A stretch of 64,000 nucleotides of DNA from Falsigemmobacter faecalis. GTDB lineage: Bacteria > Pseudomonadota > Alphaproteobacteria > Rhodobacterales > Rhodobacteraceae. The first letter of the stretch is position 1; every line of letters begins with the position of its first letter. Below are positions 41,181 through 51,410 of the stretch, piece by piece. Made by a program: the position numbers and the translations under genes. The notes beneath the pieces were generated by a model. It saw only the letters and a program-made list of their open reading frames with translations, did no database searches and was not told the origin of the DNA. The stretch is from NCBI RefSeq assembly GCF_003863335.1, contig NZ_RRAZ01000004.1:62001-126000 (forward strand), given 5' to 3'.

Positions 41181-42497
41181 TTACCGCGCCTGCCCTGCAT
41201 CGCGCAGAACCTCCGGCAGGGCGGCCTCACCCGGGAAGCCATAGCCTGCCAGGGGCAGGCTGTCGAGGCGAAGTGCCGCAGCCTCGGCCCCGCGGTCCAG
41301 CCGCTCCAGCGCCTCGGCGCGCAGCAGATAAGAGAGCGCGAGATCCGCGCGGTCATCGGCCAGGCGCAAAGCCTCTCCCGCCTGTTCCGCAAGAAAGAGG
41401 GTCGCTTCGGGCTGATCGGCGGCCAGAAAGACCCCGGCCATCTGCAGATCCACCAGCGCCATATGCAAAGCGGCCTCCGGCAGATCGGCATAAAGCCTGC
41501 GGCTTTCACCAAAATGCTGCACGGCCCGGTCGGGATCTGCGCTCAGCCCGTGGAACCCGGCCAGATAATGCGCAAAGGCCCGGCGGTTGTCCTCCCAGCC
41601 GCGGCTGTCGGCAAAGGCGGCCAGACGCTCTGCCATGCGCAGACGCTGCTCCGGTGCCAGCGAAGGGGTCAGCACAAGCTGCATCTCCTGCGCCCACCAG
41701 CGCGGCGGCAGCCGTGAGGGCACATCCTCCACCGCCCCGCCGGCCGGGTTCAGCCGGTTGAGAAGCGCGGGCAGCAGGGCCGCGACCTCCGCCCGGCTCA
41801 TGCCGCTTTTCAGCTCGGGCTGATAGGCCAGGCGCAGCACCAGCATATCAAAGGCGGTCAGCCGCCCGTGGACATTGTCGTCGTTGAACACCGAATCCGA
41901 GAGATGCCACAGATCGTTCACCGGACCCAGCGCCTGGGCCAGCTCCTCATGCAGACAGTCGCGGATGTCCTGCCCGGCAGAATCCGAAGGGATCACCAGC
42001 AGCGCCTGGCCCCGCGTCTGCAGATCAGCCCAAGGGGTGATCTGCGCGCCTTCCGCCACATAATCCGCAAAAGAGCGCTGCTCCGGCACCACAAAGCAGG
42101 CAATATCCGGCACAAAGGCCCGCATCTGCGCGCGCGGCACAAATTCCACCACCAGATCGGCCTTTTCGACGTGGCGCGTGCGGGTGATCGGCACGCCCCC
42201 CTCATTGCGCAGGCGGCGCAGCAGCGGATCAATCTCGCTCCAGGCGGCTTTTGGCACCTCTCCGGCCACCACCAGCTTGACCGGATGCTCATACCGGGTG
42301 AACTGCGTGAGGGTCTGCCCGCTTTCGAGGCGGAAAAACAGCTCCAGAAAATCCGCAGCCGTCTGGCTGTTGCTGCGCGTCAGAACCGGCAGCGGGGCCG
42401 CCGCCCCGGGCGGAACGGCACTCGGCCCACAGGCCGAAAGAAGAAGCGTCGCAACAGGAAAAACCAGGCGGCGCAGAGCAGAGAGAAGCGAAGTCAT
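41181..42497 (-). CDS. DUF2927 family lipoprotein
   Basis: A 438-residue lipoprotein with lipobox LLSAC (Cys23). The mid-region contains ADFLELFFRLESG, FEFVPRAQM-like VVEFVPRAQMRAF and the metallopeptidase-like block DIRDCLHEELAQALGPVNDL, in which HEELAQ resembles a short zinc motif of DUF2927 proteins. The C-terminal third is rich in TPR-like helices (about 330-430). It may be an envelope peptidase, but this is unproven. The start at 42497 is set by the signal peptide; the frame opens earlier. Divergent from xthA. Confidence 0.82.
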   Translation of the reverse strand: MTSLLSALRRLVFPVATLLLSACGPSAVPPGAAAPLPVLTRSNSQTAADFLELFFRLESGQTLTQFTRYEHPVKLVVAGEVPKAAWSEIDPLLRRLRNEGGVPITRTRHVEKADLVVEFVPRAQMRAFVPDIACFVVPEQRSFADYVAEGAQITPWADLQTRGQALLVIPSDSAGQDIRDCLHEELAQALGPVNDLWHLSDSVFNDDNVHGRLTAFDMLVLRLAYQPELKSGMSRAEVAALLPALLNRLNPAGGAVEDVPSRLPPRWWAQEMQLVLTPSLAPEQRLRMAERLAAFADSRGWEDNRRAFAHYLAGFHGLSADPDRAVQHFGESRRLYADLPEAALHMALVDLQMAGVFLAADQPEATLFLAEQAGEALRLADDRADLALSYLLRAEALERLDRGAEAAALRLDSLPLAGYGFPGEAALPEVLRDAGQAR

Positions 42498-42657
42498 AGC
42501 GCACCGAAGAACGCCCGCAGGACCGGACGGGCCATTGCTCTTTACGCTTCCGCCGCGCGAAGAAAAGGCCAAAGCGCGGGCCGTGACGGAATGTTTGCTT
42601 GGCCGCTGCCCGCGCCTTCGCTAAAACCCTCTGAACCCCCAGATGCCGGAGCGCGCC

Positions 42658-43440
42658 GTGAAAATTTATACCTTTAATATCAACGGCATTAAGGCGCGCT
42701 TTGAGACCTTCACCCGCTGGCTCGAAGACACAAAGCCCGATGTCGCAGTGCTGCAGGAAGTCAAATCCGTCGATGAGAATTTCCCGCGTGAGCATTTTGA
42801 GGACATGGGCTACCGCGTGGAGACCCATGGCCAGAAGGGCTTTAACGGCGTGGCAATCTTTTCACGCCTGCCGCTGGAAGATGTGGTGCGCGGCCTGCCG
42901 GGCGACGACGAAGACCTGCAGTCGCGCTGGATTGAGGCCACGGTGATCGGCGACAAGGGGGCTGTGCGTCTTGCGGGGCTTTACCTGCCGAACGGCAACC
43001 CCGCGCCGGGGCCGAAATATGACTATAAGCTCGCCTGGATGGCCCGGATGGAGCGTCACGCCCGCAGCCTGCTGGAGCTGGAAATGCCGGTCATCATGGC
43101 CGGGGATTACAACGTCATCCCCCAGCGCGAAGATGCCGCCAAACCCGACGCCTGGGCCGAGGACGCGCTCTTCCTGCCGCAGACGCGCGAGGCCTTCCGC
43201 CGCATCCTGAACCTTGGCTTCGCAGATGCCTTCCGCCTGCGCGTTCAGGGCCCGGGGCATTACAGCTTCTGGGACTATCAGGCGGTTGCCTGGGAGAAGA
43301 ACAACGGCATCCGCATCGATCATCTGCTGCTGAACCCCCAGGCCCAGGACCTTCTGCTGGAGGTCGGCATTCAGCGCGAAGAGCGCGGCCGCGAAAAGCC
43401 CTCAGACCATGTCCCGGCCTTTGTTGAGCTGGATCTTTAA
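42658..43440 (+). CDS. xthA: Exodeoxyribonuclease III
   Basis: A 260-residue EEP-family nuclease that cleaves abasic sites and removes 3' blocks in base-excision repair. Motifs are FNINGIKARF (Asn ligand), LQEVKS (metal Glu), NGVAIFSR, GDYNVIP (Asp-x-Asn), YSFWDYQ and SDHVPAF (catalytic Asp-His). The GTG at 42658 is preferred: CGGAG lies upstream and the protein then begins VKIYTFNIN as in relatives. ATG at 42643 has no ribosome site. Confidence 0.94.
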   Translation: MKIYTFNINGIKARFETFTRWLEDTKPDVAVLQEVKSVDENFPREHFEDMGYRVETHGQKGFNGVAIFSRLPLEDVVRGLPGDDEDLQSRWIEATVIGDKGAVRLAGLYLPNGNPAPGPKYDYKLAWMARMERHARSLLELEMPVIMAGDYNVIPQREDAAKPDAWAEDALFLPQTREAFRRILNLGFADAFRLRVQGPGHYSFWDYQAVAWEKNNGIRIDHLLLNPQAQDLLLEVGIQREERGREKPSDHVPAFVELDL

Positions 43441-43443
43441 CGA

Positions 43444-43482
43444 AAAACGCCGCTGCCCCGAAGGTCAGCGGCGTTTTCTTTA
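43444..43482. terminator. Bidirectional terminator between xthA and metAA
   Basis: A 12-bp stem AAAACGCCGCTG/CAGCGGCGTTTT with a ten-base loop and T-rich 3' flank, between convergent genes. Confidence 0.88.
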
Positions 43483-44403
43483 TTTGCCGATATCAGCCAT
43501 ATCATAAGAGGTGGTCTGATAAATCTGGTTGATCCAATTGCCGTAAAGCAGATGCGCGTGGCTGCGCCAGCGGTTCAGCGGCTGGCGCGAGGGATCATCC
43601 TCCGGATAGTAGTTCAGCGGCACATTGATCGGCGTGCCCGAGGCGACATCGCGGTCATATTCGCCCTTCAGCGTGCCGCTGTCATATTCAAAGTGGTTAA
43701 AGATCCACAGCGCCCGATGCGCCGCATCCTCCACCAGACAGGGCCCCGTCTCGGGCGAAGCGATCAGCACGTTCAGCCCCTCGACCTGCGCCATGTCCTC
43801 GTCGCGCATCTCGGTCCAGCGGCTGACCGGGATCAGCACATCGTCCGAAAAGCCCGTCAAAAATGGCGAGGCCGGTTGCAGCACGCGCTGACGGAAACAG
43901 CCGAAGGCTTTGTGATCCAGCACATATTTCGGCACTTTGTGGAAATGCCAGGCCATGGCCATGGCCCCCCAGCAAACGCCGAAGGTCGAATGCACATGGC
44001 TTTGGGTCCAGTTGAAGACGCGCTGCAACTCGTCCCAATAGGTAACCTCTTCGAAATCGAGCGTCTCAACCGGCGCGCCGGTGATGATCAGCCCGTCGAA
44101 TTTCTCGCCCGAGGCCTCTACTTCCGCGAAGGTGCGGTAGAAGGTCTCCATATGCTCCGGCGCGGTATGGCGCGACTGATGCTCGCTCATGCGGATCAGA
44201 TGAAAATCGATCTGCAAAGGCGTGGCCCCGATCAGCCGGGCAAACTGCGTCTCGGTGGTGATTTTCATCGGCATCAGGTTCAAAAGCCCGATGCGCAAAG
44301 GCCGGATATCCTGCCGCGCTGCACGGGCCGCGCCCATGACCATGACGCCTTCGGTCTGAAGGATGTCATAGGCGGGCAGGCTTTCGGGCAGTTTAATCGG
44401 CAT
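43480..44403 (-). CDS. metAA: Homoserine O-acetyltransferase (MetA family)
   Basis: Acylates homoserine in methionine synthesis. The catalytic triad is visible as Cys144 (FGVCWGAM), His237 and Glu239 (IFNHFEYD). Glu113 in GAPVET occupies the position that, in the MetA family, selects acetyl-CoA (Glu) rather than succinyl-CoA (Gly), so acetylation is predicted. The product from 44403 has 307 residues and starts [15 protein letters not shown]; the upstream frame is not expected to be used. No SAM riboswitch was recognised in the short leader. Confidence 0.93.
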   Translation of the reverse strand: MPIKLPESLPAYDILQTEGVMVMGAARAARQDIRPLRIGLLNLMPMKITTETQFARLIGATPLQIDFHLIRMSEHQSRHTAPEHMETFYRTFAEVEASGEKFDGLIITGAPVETLDFEEVTYWDELQRVFNWTQSHVHSTFGVCWGAMAMAWHFHKVPKYVLDHKAFGCFRQRVLQPASPFLTGFSDDVLIPVSRWTEMRDEDMAQVEGLNVLIASPETGPCLVEDAAHRALWIFNHFEYDSGTLKGEYDRDVASGTPINVPLNYYPEDDPSRQPLNRWRSHAHLLYGNWINQIYQTTSYDMADIGK

Positions 44404-44489
44404 TGTCTCGGTTCCATTTACTACGGCCGCAGGGGCAGAGCTGCCCCCGGGACCTTGGGATATGCGCCCCGCCCAGGCGGGGCACAAGG

Positions 44490-45365
44490 TCAGTTACGCG
44501 CAATCGCCTCTGCGATCAGAGCGTCGAAATCCTGCACATCGCGCAGAGCCGCCACTTCATCAGCGGTCACTTTGATGCCCCAGTTTGCCGCCATCGCCGC
44601 ATAGCGCGGCTGGCGGTGCGCCAGTGCGCGGGCATAGGTCCAGCGCACGAAAGCATCGGGATCAACCGAGGTCTCCGAGCATCCGGTCTCCTCCAGATAG
44701 CTCTCCCAGGCGGCAGTCAGGAAACCCGGCTGATAATACATCGGCTTTGGCGCGCGATCAAAACGGCGGACCAGCTCGCCGGTATGGGCCTCTGAGCCCT
44801 CAATCCAGACCATCAGCAGATTGGCGGACAGCGCCCGCATCACCGGATCCTGCGCATCCTCGGGATCCACCACCTCACAGATCGAGCCGCCGGTGTCGCA
44901 GATAAAATTCGGATAGCCGTAAATATCTTCGGCGCGGCCGATGAAATGCGGCGTATCGAGCAGCGACGAGATTTCCGCCGCGCGGTGCTGGTCCTGGCGC
45001 TTGCGATATTCCGCAAAACTCAGGCCGCCCTTCGCCGGATCACCGGGCTTGCCCAGATAGGTCGAAAGCGGCGCCAGATTATCAAAGGTGATATTCGAGG
45101 CGATAAAGACCGAATCCGTCAGCAGCAGTTCGCGCAGGAACGGCACCTTCATCGCTTCGCGCTTGAAGTTATCCGCGATCAGCTCGCCCATATAGCGGGT
45201 GCCGATGCGGTAATCGACCGAGTAGTGAAACCAGCGGCCCGCGCCGCGCAGCGTGCTGGCCACATGGGTCTTGCCAAGGCCCGACATGCCAAAGAGCAGC
45301 ACCCTTTTGCGGGCACTCGCGGCCCAGTCTGCCGCAGTCGGATAGATCAGAGAAGCGTGAGGCAT
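44490..45365 (-). CDS. P-loop ATPase of unknown function
   Basis: A 291-residue soluble protein with Walker A GMSGLGKT at 26-33, then a long region with [17 protein letters not shown] and the likely Walker B-like stretch [14 protein letters not shown]. Alphaproteobacterial homologues are annotated only as ATPase. Residues such as YGYPNF and DTGGS suggest a nucleoside- or kinase-like fold rather than AAA+. It precedes metAA on the same strand by 86 bases and follows the DMT exporter gene; no role is inferred from that. Confidence 0.75.
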   Translation of the reverse strand: MPHASLIYPTAADWAASARKRVLLFGMSGLGKTHVASTLRGAGRWFHYSVDYRIGTRYMGELIADNFKREAMKVPFLRELLLTDSVFIASNITFDNLAPLSTYLGKPGDPAKGGLSFAEYRKRQDQHRAAEISSLLDTPHFIGRAEDIYGYPNFICDTGGSICEVVDPEDAQDPVMRALSANLLMVWIEGSEAHTGELVRRFDRAPKPMYYQPGFLTAAWESYLEETGCSETSVDPDAFVRWTYARALAHRQPRYAAMAANWGIKVTADEVAALRDVQDFDALIAEAIARN

Positions 45366-45392
45366 AAGGATATTCCGGCAGGCAAAAAGGGG

Positions 45393-46307
45393 TTACCCGG
45401 CGCTCCGGGGCCGTTTTGCCCCGTAGCGAATGTTGATCGAGTTGCCAAGCAGGATCAGCGCGGCACCGACAAAGACCGCCAGCTCAATCTGCTCAGCGTA
45501 AATCAGAAAGCCCGCGATCACCCCCAGCGGCAGGCGCACGTAATCCAGCGGATAAACAAAAGAGGCCGGGGCCACCATCAGCGCCCTGGCGATGCAAAAA
45601 TGCGCGCCCAGACCGCCCAGCCCCATCAGGATCATCCAAAGCCAGCCGATCCCCTGCGGCAGCGCGATCTGCAGATCATAGCCCGCCACCAGCAGCCCCA
45701 GCGGCACCTGCATGGCGACCTGCCAGAAGACCAGCGACTGCGCGGTATCGCTGCGGGTCATCACCCGCGTCATCAGCGCATAGATCGCAAAGAAAATCGC
45801 ACAAAGCGAGCCTGCAATCACCCCATAGCTCAGATCCGAGAAATCCGGCCGCGCCACCACCAGGACCCCGGCAAACCCCACCAGCGCCGCCAGGACCTGC
45901 GCGCCGTTCAGCCGCTCGCCAAGGAAGGCGACGGACAGCAGCAGCACCCAGATCGGCGTGGTGAACTCCAGCGCGTAAAGCTGCGCGATGGGGATCAGAA
46001 ACAGCGCCTGATACCACAGCAGCTGGCCGATATAATGGATCGAATTCCTGAGCACATGCCGCCCGATGGCCCGGGTGCGCAGGCTGGCAAGTTTGCCCGA
46101 CAGCGCCAGCACACCGCCCAGCACCAGCACCCCCACAAGGGCGCGGTACAGCAAAAGCTCGGTCACATCGAGCTGCCCGCTGAGTTCACGGGCCGAGATG
46201 GTCACGGCAAGAAAGGACAGGACCGTTCCGGTCATCCAGGCCACCGCCACCAGCGGACGGCTTTGAGGGTAGTCAGGGGCTTGCGGGGGGGAGGCGCTCG
46301 GCGGCAT
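45393..46307 (-). CDS. DMT-superfamily transporter (EamA type)
   Basis: A 304-residue inner-membrane protein with ten predicted helices arranged as two EamA repeats. Typical points are the LLYRALVGVLVLGG and ALEFTTPIWVLLLSVAFLGERLN segments in repeat 1 and PLDYVRLPLGVIAGFLIYAEQ in repeat 2. Such carriers export amino acids or metabolites; the substrate is not predictable. The start at 46307 is the ATG nearest the hydrophobic part; the longer open frame upstream is not convincing. Confidence 0.88.
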   Translation of the reverse strand: MPPSASPPQAPDYPQSRPLVAVAWMTGTVLSFLAVTISARELSGQLDVTELLLYRALVGVLVLGGVLALSGKLASLRTRAIGRHVLRNSIHYIGQLLWYQALFLIPIAQLYALEFTTPIWVLLLSVAFLGERLNGAQVLAALVGFAGVLVVARPDFSDLSYGVIAGSLCAIFFAIYALMTRVMTRSDTAQSLVFWQVAMQVPLGLLVAGYDLQIALPQGIGWLWMILMGLGGLGAHFCIARALMVAPASFVYPLDYVRLPLGVIAGFLIYAEQIELAVFVGAALILLGNSINIRYGAKRPRSAG

Positions 46308-46744
46308 CGCGGGTCCGGTCAGGAAGAACTGAGCGCACCATGACGATGCGCCCTGAGCTTGTCCAGCGCCGCCCTGAAGCGGCCCGGGACCCACACGCGC
46401 CCGCTCAGGACCATAAGCTGCTGAGGGTCTGCGACCGAAGGGACAGCCCGACACCGCCACCAGAACGCCCGCCCCCCAAGCGACGCCCATTGGCCTTGCC
46501 CCTGGCCTCACGGCGATATCTGTCCAGCCCCTGCGAGAACCGCTTCAGCCTCTGAAGCCACGCGCCCCCGATCAGACATCTCTCTGAGGTAACCCAAAGA
46601 CCCGGGGCCTGCCAAAACCCGCCCCGGAGACGAAGCCTCAGCACGTCCAGGACCACCCGAAGAGCAGCGCCGGGACAGCAGGCGCAGTCACTCCCCCCAC
46701 CGCAGGTGAAACGAACCCGCCGGAGGCCGCCGCCCCTGCGCTGC
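46308..46744. other. 437-base region without a recognised gene
   Basis: Open frames on both strands here (for example 46405-46824 on the minus strand) have Arg-rich, low-complexity translations with no family match or ribosome site. I see no terminator, repeat or RNA gene. It may hold the promoter of the DMT gene. Confidence 0.4.
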
Positions 46745-47506
46745 TCAATGGCGCAGGGCCGCCGGGCGGCGCAGATGGGTCGCGAAAGCCGCCGTGACGG
46801 CCTCAGCCTCATGGGTCTGCGCAAGGCGCAGCAGCGAAAACCGGATCTGCGCCATCTCGCGGTAATAGCGCAGAAAGGCGATGTTCAGCCCGGCCCCGGC
46901 CACAGCGCCAAGGATCGGCACCGATTGCGCGGCAAGCTTCGGGCCGAGTGCTGCCGCGATGCGCGGCGCAAGCGTTGTGATCACCCGCTGGACCGCAGGC
47001 CCGGTCAGGGTCAGCCGCGCACCGATAAAGGCTGAGTTCACGCCGTCATCCGCCGCCCCCGGCCCGCCGGAGGCGAAGATGTGCAAAACCTCGCGGCGCA
47101 CCGCCTCAGAGGCGGGATCAAAGCCCTGCTCTTCGGCGACGCTTTGAATGGCGCGCAGGATCAGCGTCACCGTGACCGGCACTTCCGCGACGGCTGAGGC
47201 CAGCCCCGCCGCACCACCTGCCGCCCCCGTCAAAGCCGAAAGCGCGATCTGGCCGGCCCCGGCCTTCGGCGTCAGCCCCGAAGATTTCGCCGCCAGACCA
47301 TAGGAGGACTGCAAAGCCCCCTCGGTCAGTTTCAGCACTCCGGCGCGGGCGGGCGCGGGCAGCCGCTCCAGCCAGCCCTCGGCCTTGCCGCCGAGCTTAT
47401 TCAGCGCGGCCATCAGCCCGCCGGAAGCGCGGTCATGGCGCAGCGCCAGGGCGCGGATCTCGGCCTCGGGGAAAGTCTTTGCAGAAAGGGTCAGAGCGTT
47501 TTCCAT
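46745..47506 (-). CDS. EcsC family protein
   Basis: A 253-residue protein with the EcsC layout: helical N-terminus, then a central hydrophobic region with LSALTGAAGGAAGLASAVAEVPVTVTLILRAIQSVAE and a C-terminal hydrophobic hairpin around PILGAVAGAGLNIAFL. EcsC was first described beside an ABC exporter in Bacillus, but most members, including this one, are orphan and of unknown function. Tandem with the GNAT gene, 65 bases apart. Confidence 0.85.
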   Translation of the reverse strand: MENALTLSAKTFPEAEIRALALRHDRASGGLMAALNKLGGKAEGWLERLPAPARAGVLKLTEGALQSSYGLAAKSSGLTPKAGAGQIALSALTGAAGGAAGLASAVAEVPVTVTLILRAIQSVAEEQGFDPASEAVRREVLHIFASGGPGAADDGVNSAFIGARLTLTGPAVQRVITTLAPRIAAALGPKLAAQSVPILGAVAGAGLNIAFLRYYREMAQIRFSLLRLAQTHEAEAVTAAFATHLRRPAALRH

Positions 47507-47571
47507 AACCTTCAGATGGGAAGCCCGGGGGCGGCTGTCAATCTGCGGGCCAGGGCCGCCGTGCCCGGTGC

Positions 47572-48090
47572 TTACTCCGCAGGCTCTGGCGGATACTCCA
47601 GGCCTTTGGGAAATTTCGTCACCTCGCCCGTCACACCCTCCCAGGCGCCGGGCTGCAGCGGGATGCCCAAAACCCGCTCGGGGTTGGTGGGCGGCGGCAT
47701 GATAACGCCCTCGCGCTTCTCAAAGCCGAAGCGGCGGTAATAGGGGTAATCGCCGACCAGAAGCACGCGCTCCCAGCCCAGACGACGGGCCTCAGCCAGA
47801 CTCTCGCGCATCAAAAGCGCCCCAAGGCCTTCGCCCTGGCGGGTCGGGTGAACGGCCACAGGCCCCAGCAGCAGCACCGGCAGATCGCCGACCAGCACCG
47901 GCCAGTAGCGGATCACCGCCGCCAGCGCATCGTCCTGATCGCGCAGCACAAGGCAAAGACCGGCCACTTTGGGCACATCATCGCGCAGCCGGTAAGACGA
48001 CAGCGCCTCCCGCCCCGGCGCGAAGCACAGGTCATAAAGTGCCTCCACCTCATGAAAATCTGCCGGAGTTTCCTCTCTCAGCTGATACAT
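47572..48090 (-). CDS. GNAT family N-acetyltransferase
   Basis: A 172-residue GNAT enzyme of the YhbS-like group. The acetyl-CoA loop is visible as VHPTRQGEGLGALLM (motif A, Q/R-x-x-G-x-G), preceded by LLLGPVAV and followed by LVGDYPYYRRFGFEKR. The acceptor is not predictable. The ATG at 48090 is the first in frame; no partner gene is suggested besides EcsC. Confidence 0.88.
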   Translation of the reverse strand: MYQLREETPADFHEVEALYDLCFAPGREALSSYRLRDDVPKVAGLCLVLRDQDDALAAVIRYWPVLVGDLPVLLLGPVAVHPTRQGEGLGALLMRESLAEARRLGWERVLLVGDYPYYRRFGFEKREGVIMPPPTNPERVLGIPLQPGAWEGVTGEVTKFPKGLEYPPEPAE

Positions 48091-48300
48091 GGCCGCGCCG
48101 CCCCGATCTTACCGTCCCTGTCAATCCGCCCGCTATCACGCGCAGAGAGACAGGAAAACAGCCCTCTGCGCTTTTTTCAGCGCTCCGGCGGCTTTGCGCA
48201 ACTTTCGCAAATTTCCCGACATTCGGGCAACATATCTTGCAAGCCCCCCCCGGATCACATAGGAAACACGCGATTTTTGCTGGCAGCGCGGAGGGTGCCC

Positions 48301-49560
<1,260 letters not shown>

Positions 49561-49605
49561 GTTCAGGCTCTGCGGCGGGACCAGATCGCCCCGCCCCTTA
49601 AAAAG

Positions 49606-49642
49606 AAGGCGTCGGACCCCCTGCGGGCCCGGCGCCTTTTGC
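49606..49642 (+). terminator. Terminator after lysC
   Basis: The stem AAGGCGTCGG/CCGGCGCCTT, including one G-U pair, has a 13-base loop and a T run. It lies 46 bases after the lysC stop. Confidence 0.75.
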
Positions 49643-49671
49643 GGTCCAACCCCTTTGCCTCTGAGCATCCC

Positions 49672-51282
49672 ATGACCCCAGTCGTCTCTGACCGTCGAAC
49701 TTTCCTAGGCAGCCTGCTTGCGGGGGGGGGCTTTTTCCTGCTGCCCGACCTTGCGCTGGCGACCGCCAAAGGCCCCGCGCTCGGGCAGCCGGAGGCTTTC
49801 TCTTTTGATCTTCTCAAAGAGATGGCCCGCAGCCTGGCGCAAAAGCCCTATGAGGCCCCCGCGCTGCGCGATGCCGCCGTGCTGGAGCGGATTTCTTACG
49901 ATTTCCACAACCAGATCCGCTTTCGCGACGATCAGACCCTCTGGGCGGATCAGGGCAAGACCTCGCCGGTGCAGCCCTTCTTTCCGGGCACCTATTTCCG
50001 CCAGCCCGTGCGGCTTTATGCGGTTGAGGGTGGTCAGGCCCGCGAACTCAGCTTTGATCTGAGCCTCTTTGAGATCCCCGAGGGCAACCCCGCGCGTGAG
50101 CTGCAGCACACCGAGGGCTTCGCCGGTTTTCGGGTGAAGGATGCGGAAACCAGCCTCGACTGGATGGCTTTTCTGGGGGCGTCCTACTGGCGGACCTCGG
50201 GCTATTCGGGGCAATTCGGCCTCTCGGTGCGCGGCCTTGCCCTCGACAGCGGGATGCCGACGCCGGAAGAATTTCCGATGTTCACCCGCTTCTGGCTCGA
50301 GCCCTCGGAGAGCGGCAACATCACGGCCTATGCGCTTTTGGAAAGCCCGCGTGCGACCGGGGCCTACCGCATCGCCTCAAAGCGCGATGCGGAGGGCCGA
50401 CCGGGCATCACCCAGGAGGTCAGCGCCGCGCTGTTCCTGCGCGGCGATATCGGGCGGCTGGGCATTGCGCCGCTGACCTCGATGTATTGGTTTGGCAAAA
50501 ACAACGCCTTCATTGCGCCGGACTGGCGTCCGGAGGTGCATGACAGCGACGGGCTTGAGATCCATGCCGCCAATGGCGAGCGGATCTGGCGGCCGCTGAA
50601 CAACCCGCCGCGCACCATGGCCAATAGCTTTCTGTCGCCGGGTGTCAAAGGCTTTGGCCTGATGCAGCGTGAGCGGAATTTTGAGCAGTATCAGGATGAT
50701 GGCGTCTTTTATGAAAAGCGCGCCTCGGTCTTTGTGGCGCCTGCGGGCGATTGGGGCGACGGGGCGGTCACGCTGATTGAGCTGCGCACCGATGATGAGA
50801 TCCACGACAATATCGGTGCCTTCTGGACCCCCACGGCTCCGGCAAAGGCGGGTCAGGAATATGATCTGCACTACCGGCTGAGCTGGCTTGAGGATGCCCC
50901 CGCCGCGCCCCTCGGCGCGCGCTTTCTGGCCACCCGTCTGGGGGCCGGCGGCATTCCGGGACATCCGCGCCCGGCGAAATGCGTCAAGGTCACCTGCGAT
51001 CTGGAAAACCTCGGGCTGGAAACCTTTGACCGCACCTCGGGGGTGACGGTGGATGTCAGCGCCTCGCGCGGGACCACCTCCAATACCGTGGCCTATCCGG
51101 TGGTCGGCACCAAGCGCTGGCGCGCCATGGTGGATGTCGATTACGCCCTGCTCGACGAGGGCGATGACACGCCGATCGATCTGCGCCTCTGCCTGCGCCA
51201 GGACGGGACTGCGCTCAGCGAGACACTGCTTTTGCAGCTTTTTCCGTCACAGCTGAACCGGCTGCTCTCCGCGCGGGCCTGA
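49672..51282 (+). CDS. Periplasmic glucan biosynthesis protein (OpgG/OpgD family)
   Basis: A 536-residue protein of the family needed for osmoregulated periplasmic glucan synthesis. It has a twin-arginine signal (SDRRTFLGSLL, Arg8-Arg9), which is typical of OpgD rather than OpgG. The core includes FRDDQTLWADQG, FPGTYFRQPVRLYAVEGG, MYWFGKNN, EIHAANGERIWRPLNNPPR, MQRERNFEQYQDDGVFYEKR and EIHDNIGAFWTP. The ATG at 49672 is chosen over the TTG at 49639, though its ribosome site is weak. No OpgH glucosyltransferase is in the window. Confidence 0.92.
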   Translation: MTPVVSDRRTFLGSLLAGGGFFLLPDLALATAKGPALGQPEAFSFDLLKEMARSLAQKPYEAPALRDAAVLERISYDFHNQIRFRDDQTLWADQGKTSPVQPFFPGTYFRQPVRLYAVEGGQARELSFDLSLFEIPEGNPARELQHTEGFAGFRVKDAETSLDWMAFLGASYWRTSGYSGQFGLSVRGLALDSGMPTPEEFPMFTRFWLEPSESGNITAYALLESPRATGAYRIASKRDAEGRPGITQEVSAALFLRGDIGRLGIAPLTSMYWFGKNNAFIAPDWRPEVHDSDGLEIHAANGERIWRPLNNPPRTMANSFLSPGVKGFGLMQRERNFEQYQDDGVFYEKRASVFVAPAGDWGDGAVTLIELRTDDEIHDNIGAFWTPTAPAKAGQEYDLHYRLSWLEDAPAAPLGARFLATRLGAGGIPGHPRPAKCVKVTCDLENLGLETFDRTSGVTVDVSASRGTTSNTVAYPVVGTKRWRAMVDVDYALLDEGDDTPIDLRLCLRQDGTALSETLLLQLFPSQLNRLLSARA

Positions 51283-51410
51283 GGCAAAAGACGCCCCTTC
51301 GGGCGAAAATCCAGCGGCTGCGCCGAAATACCCGGCGCGGCTGCACTTTCCATTTCCGCCCGCCCCCGTTTCCCTTTTATAGAGAGAGGGAAGCGAGGTG
51401 AGGAGCCGCC

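Noticed and set aside
42498-42657. GAAC-N7-GGAC near the xthA start as a LexA box
   Set aside because: One half-site is mismatched and the opposite-strand genes are not typical SOS targets; too weak to report as a site.
44404-44489. SAM riboswitch ahead of metAA
   Set aside because: The 86-base leader has only simple GC-rich hairpins and does not show the SAM-II core.
46405-46824. 139-residue minus-strand frame in a gap
   Set aside because: Arg-rich low-complexity translation, no ribosome site, overlaps the end of the EcsC gene.
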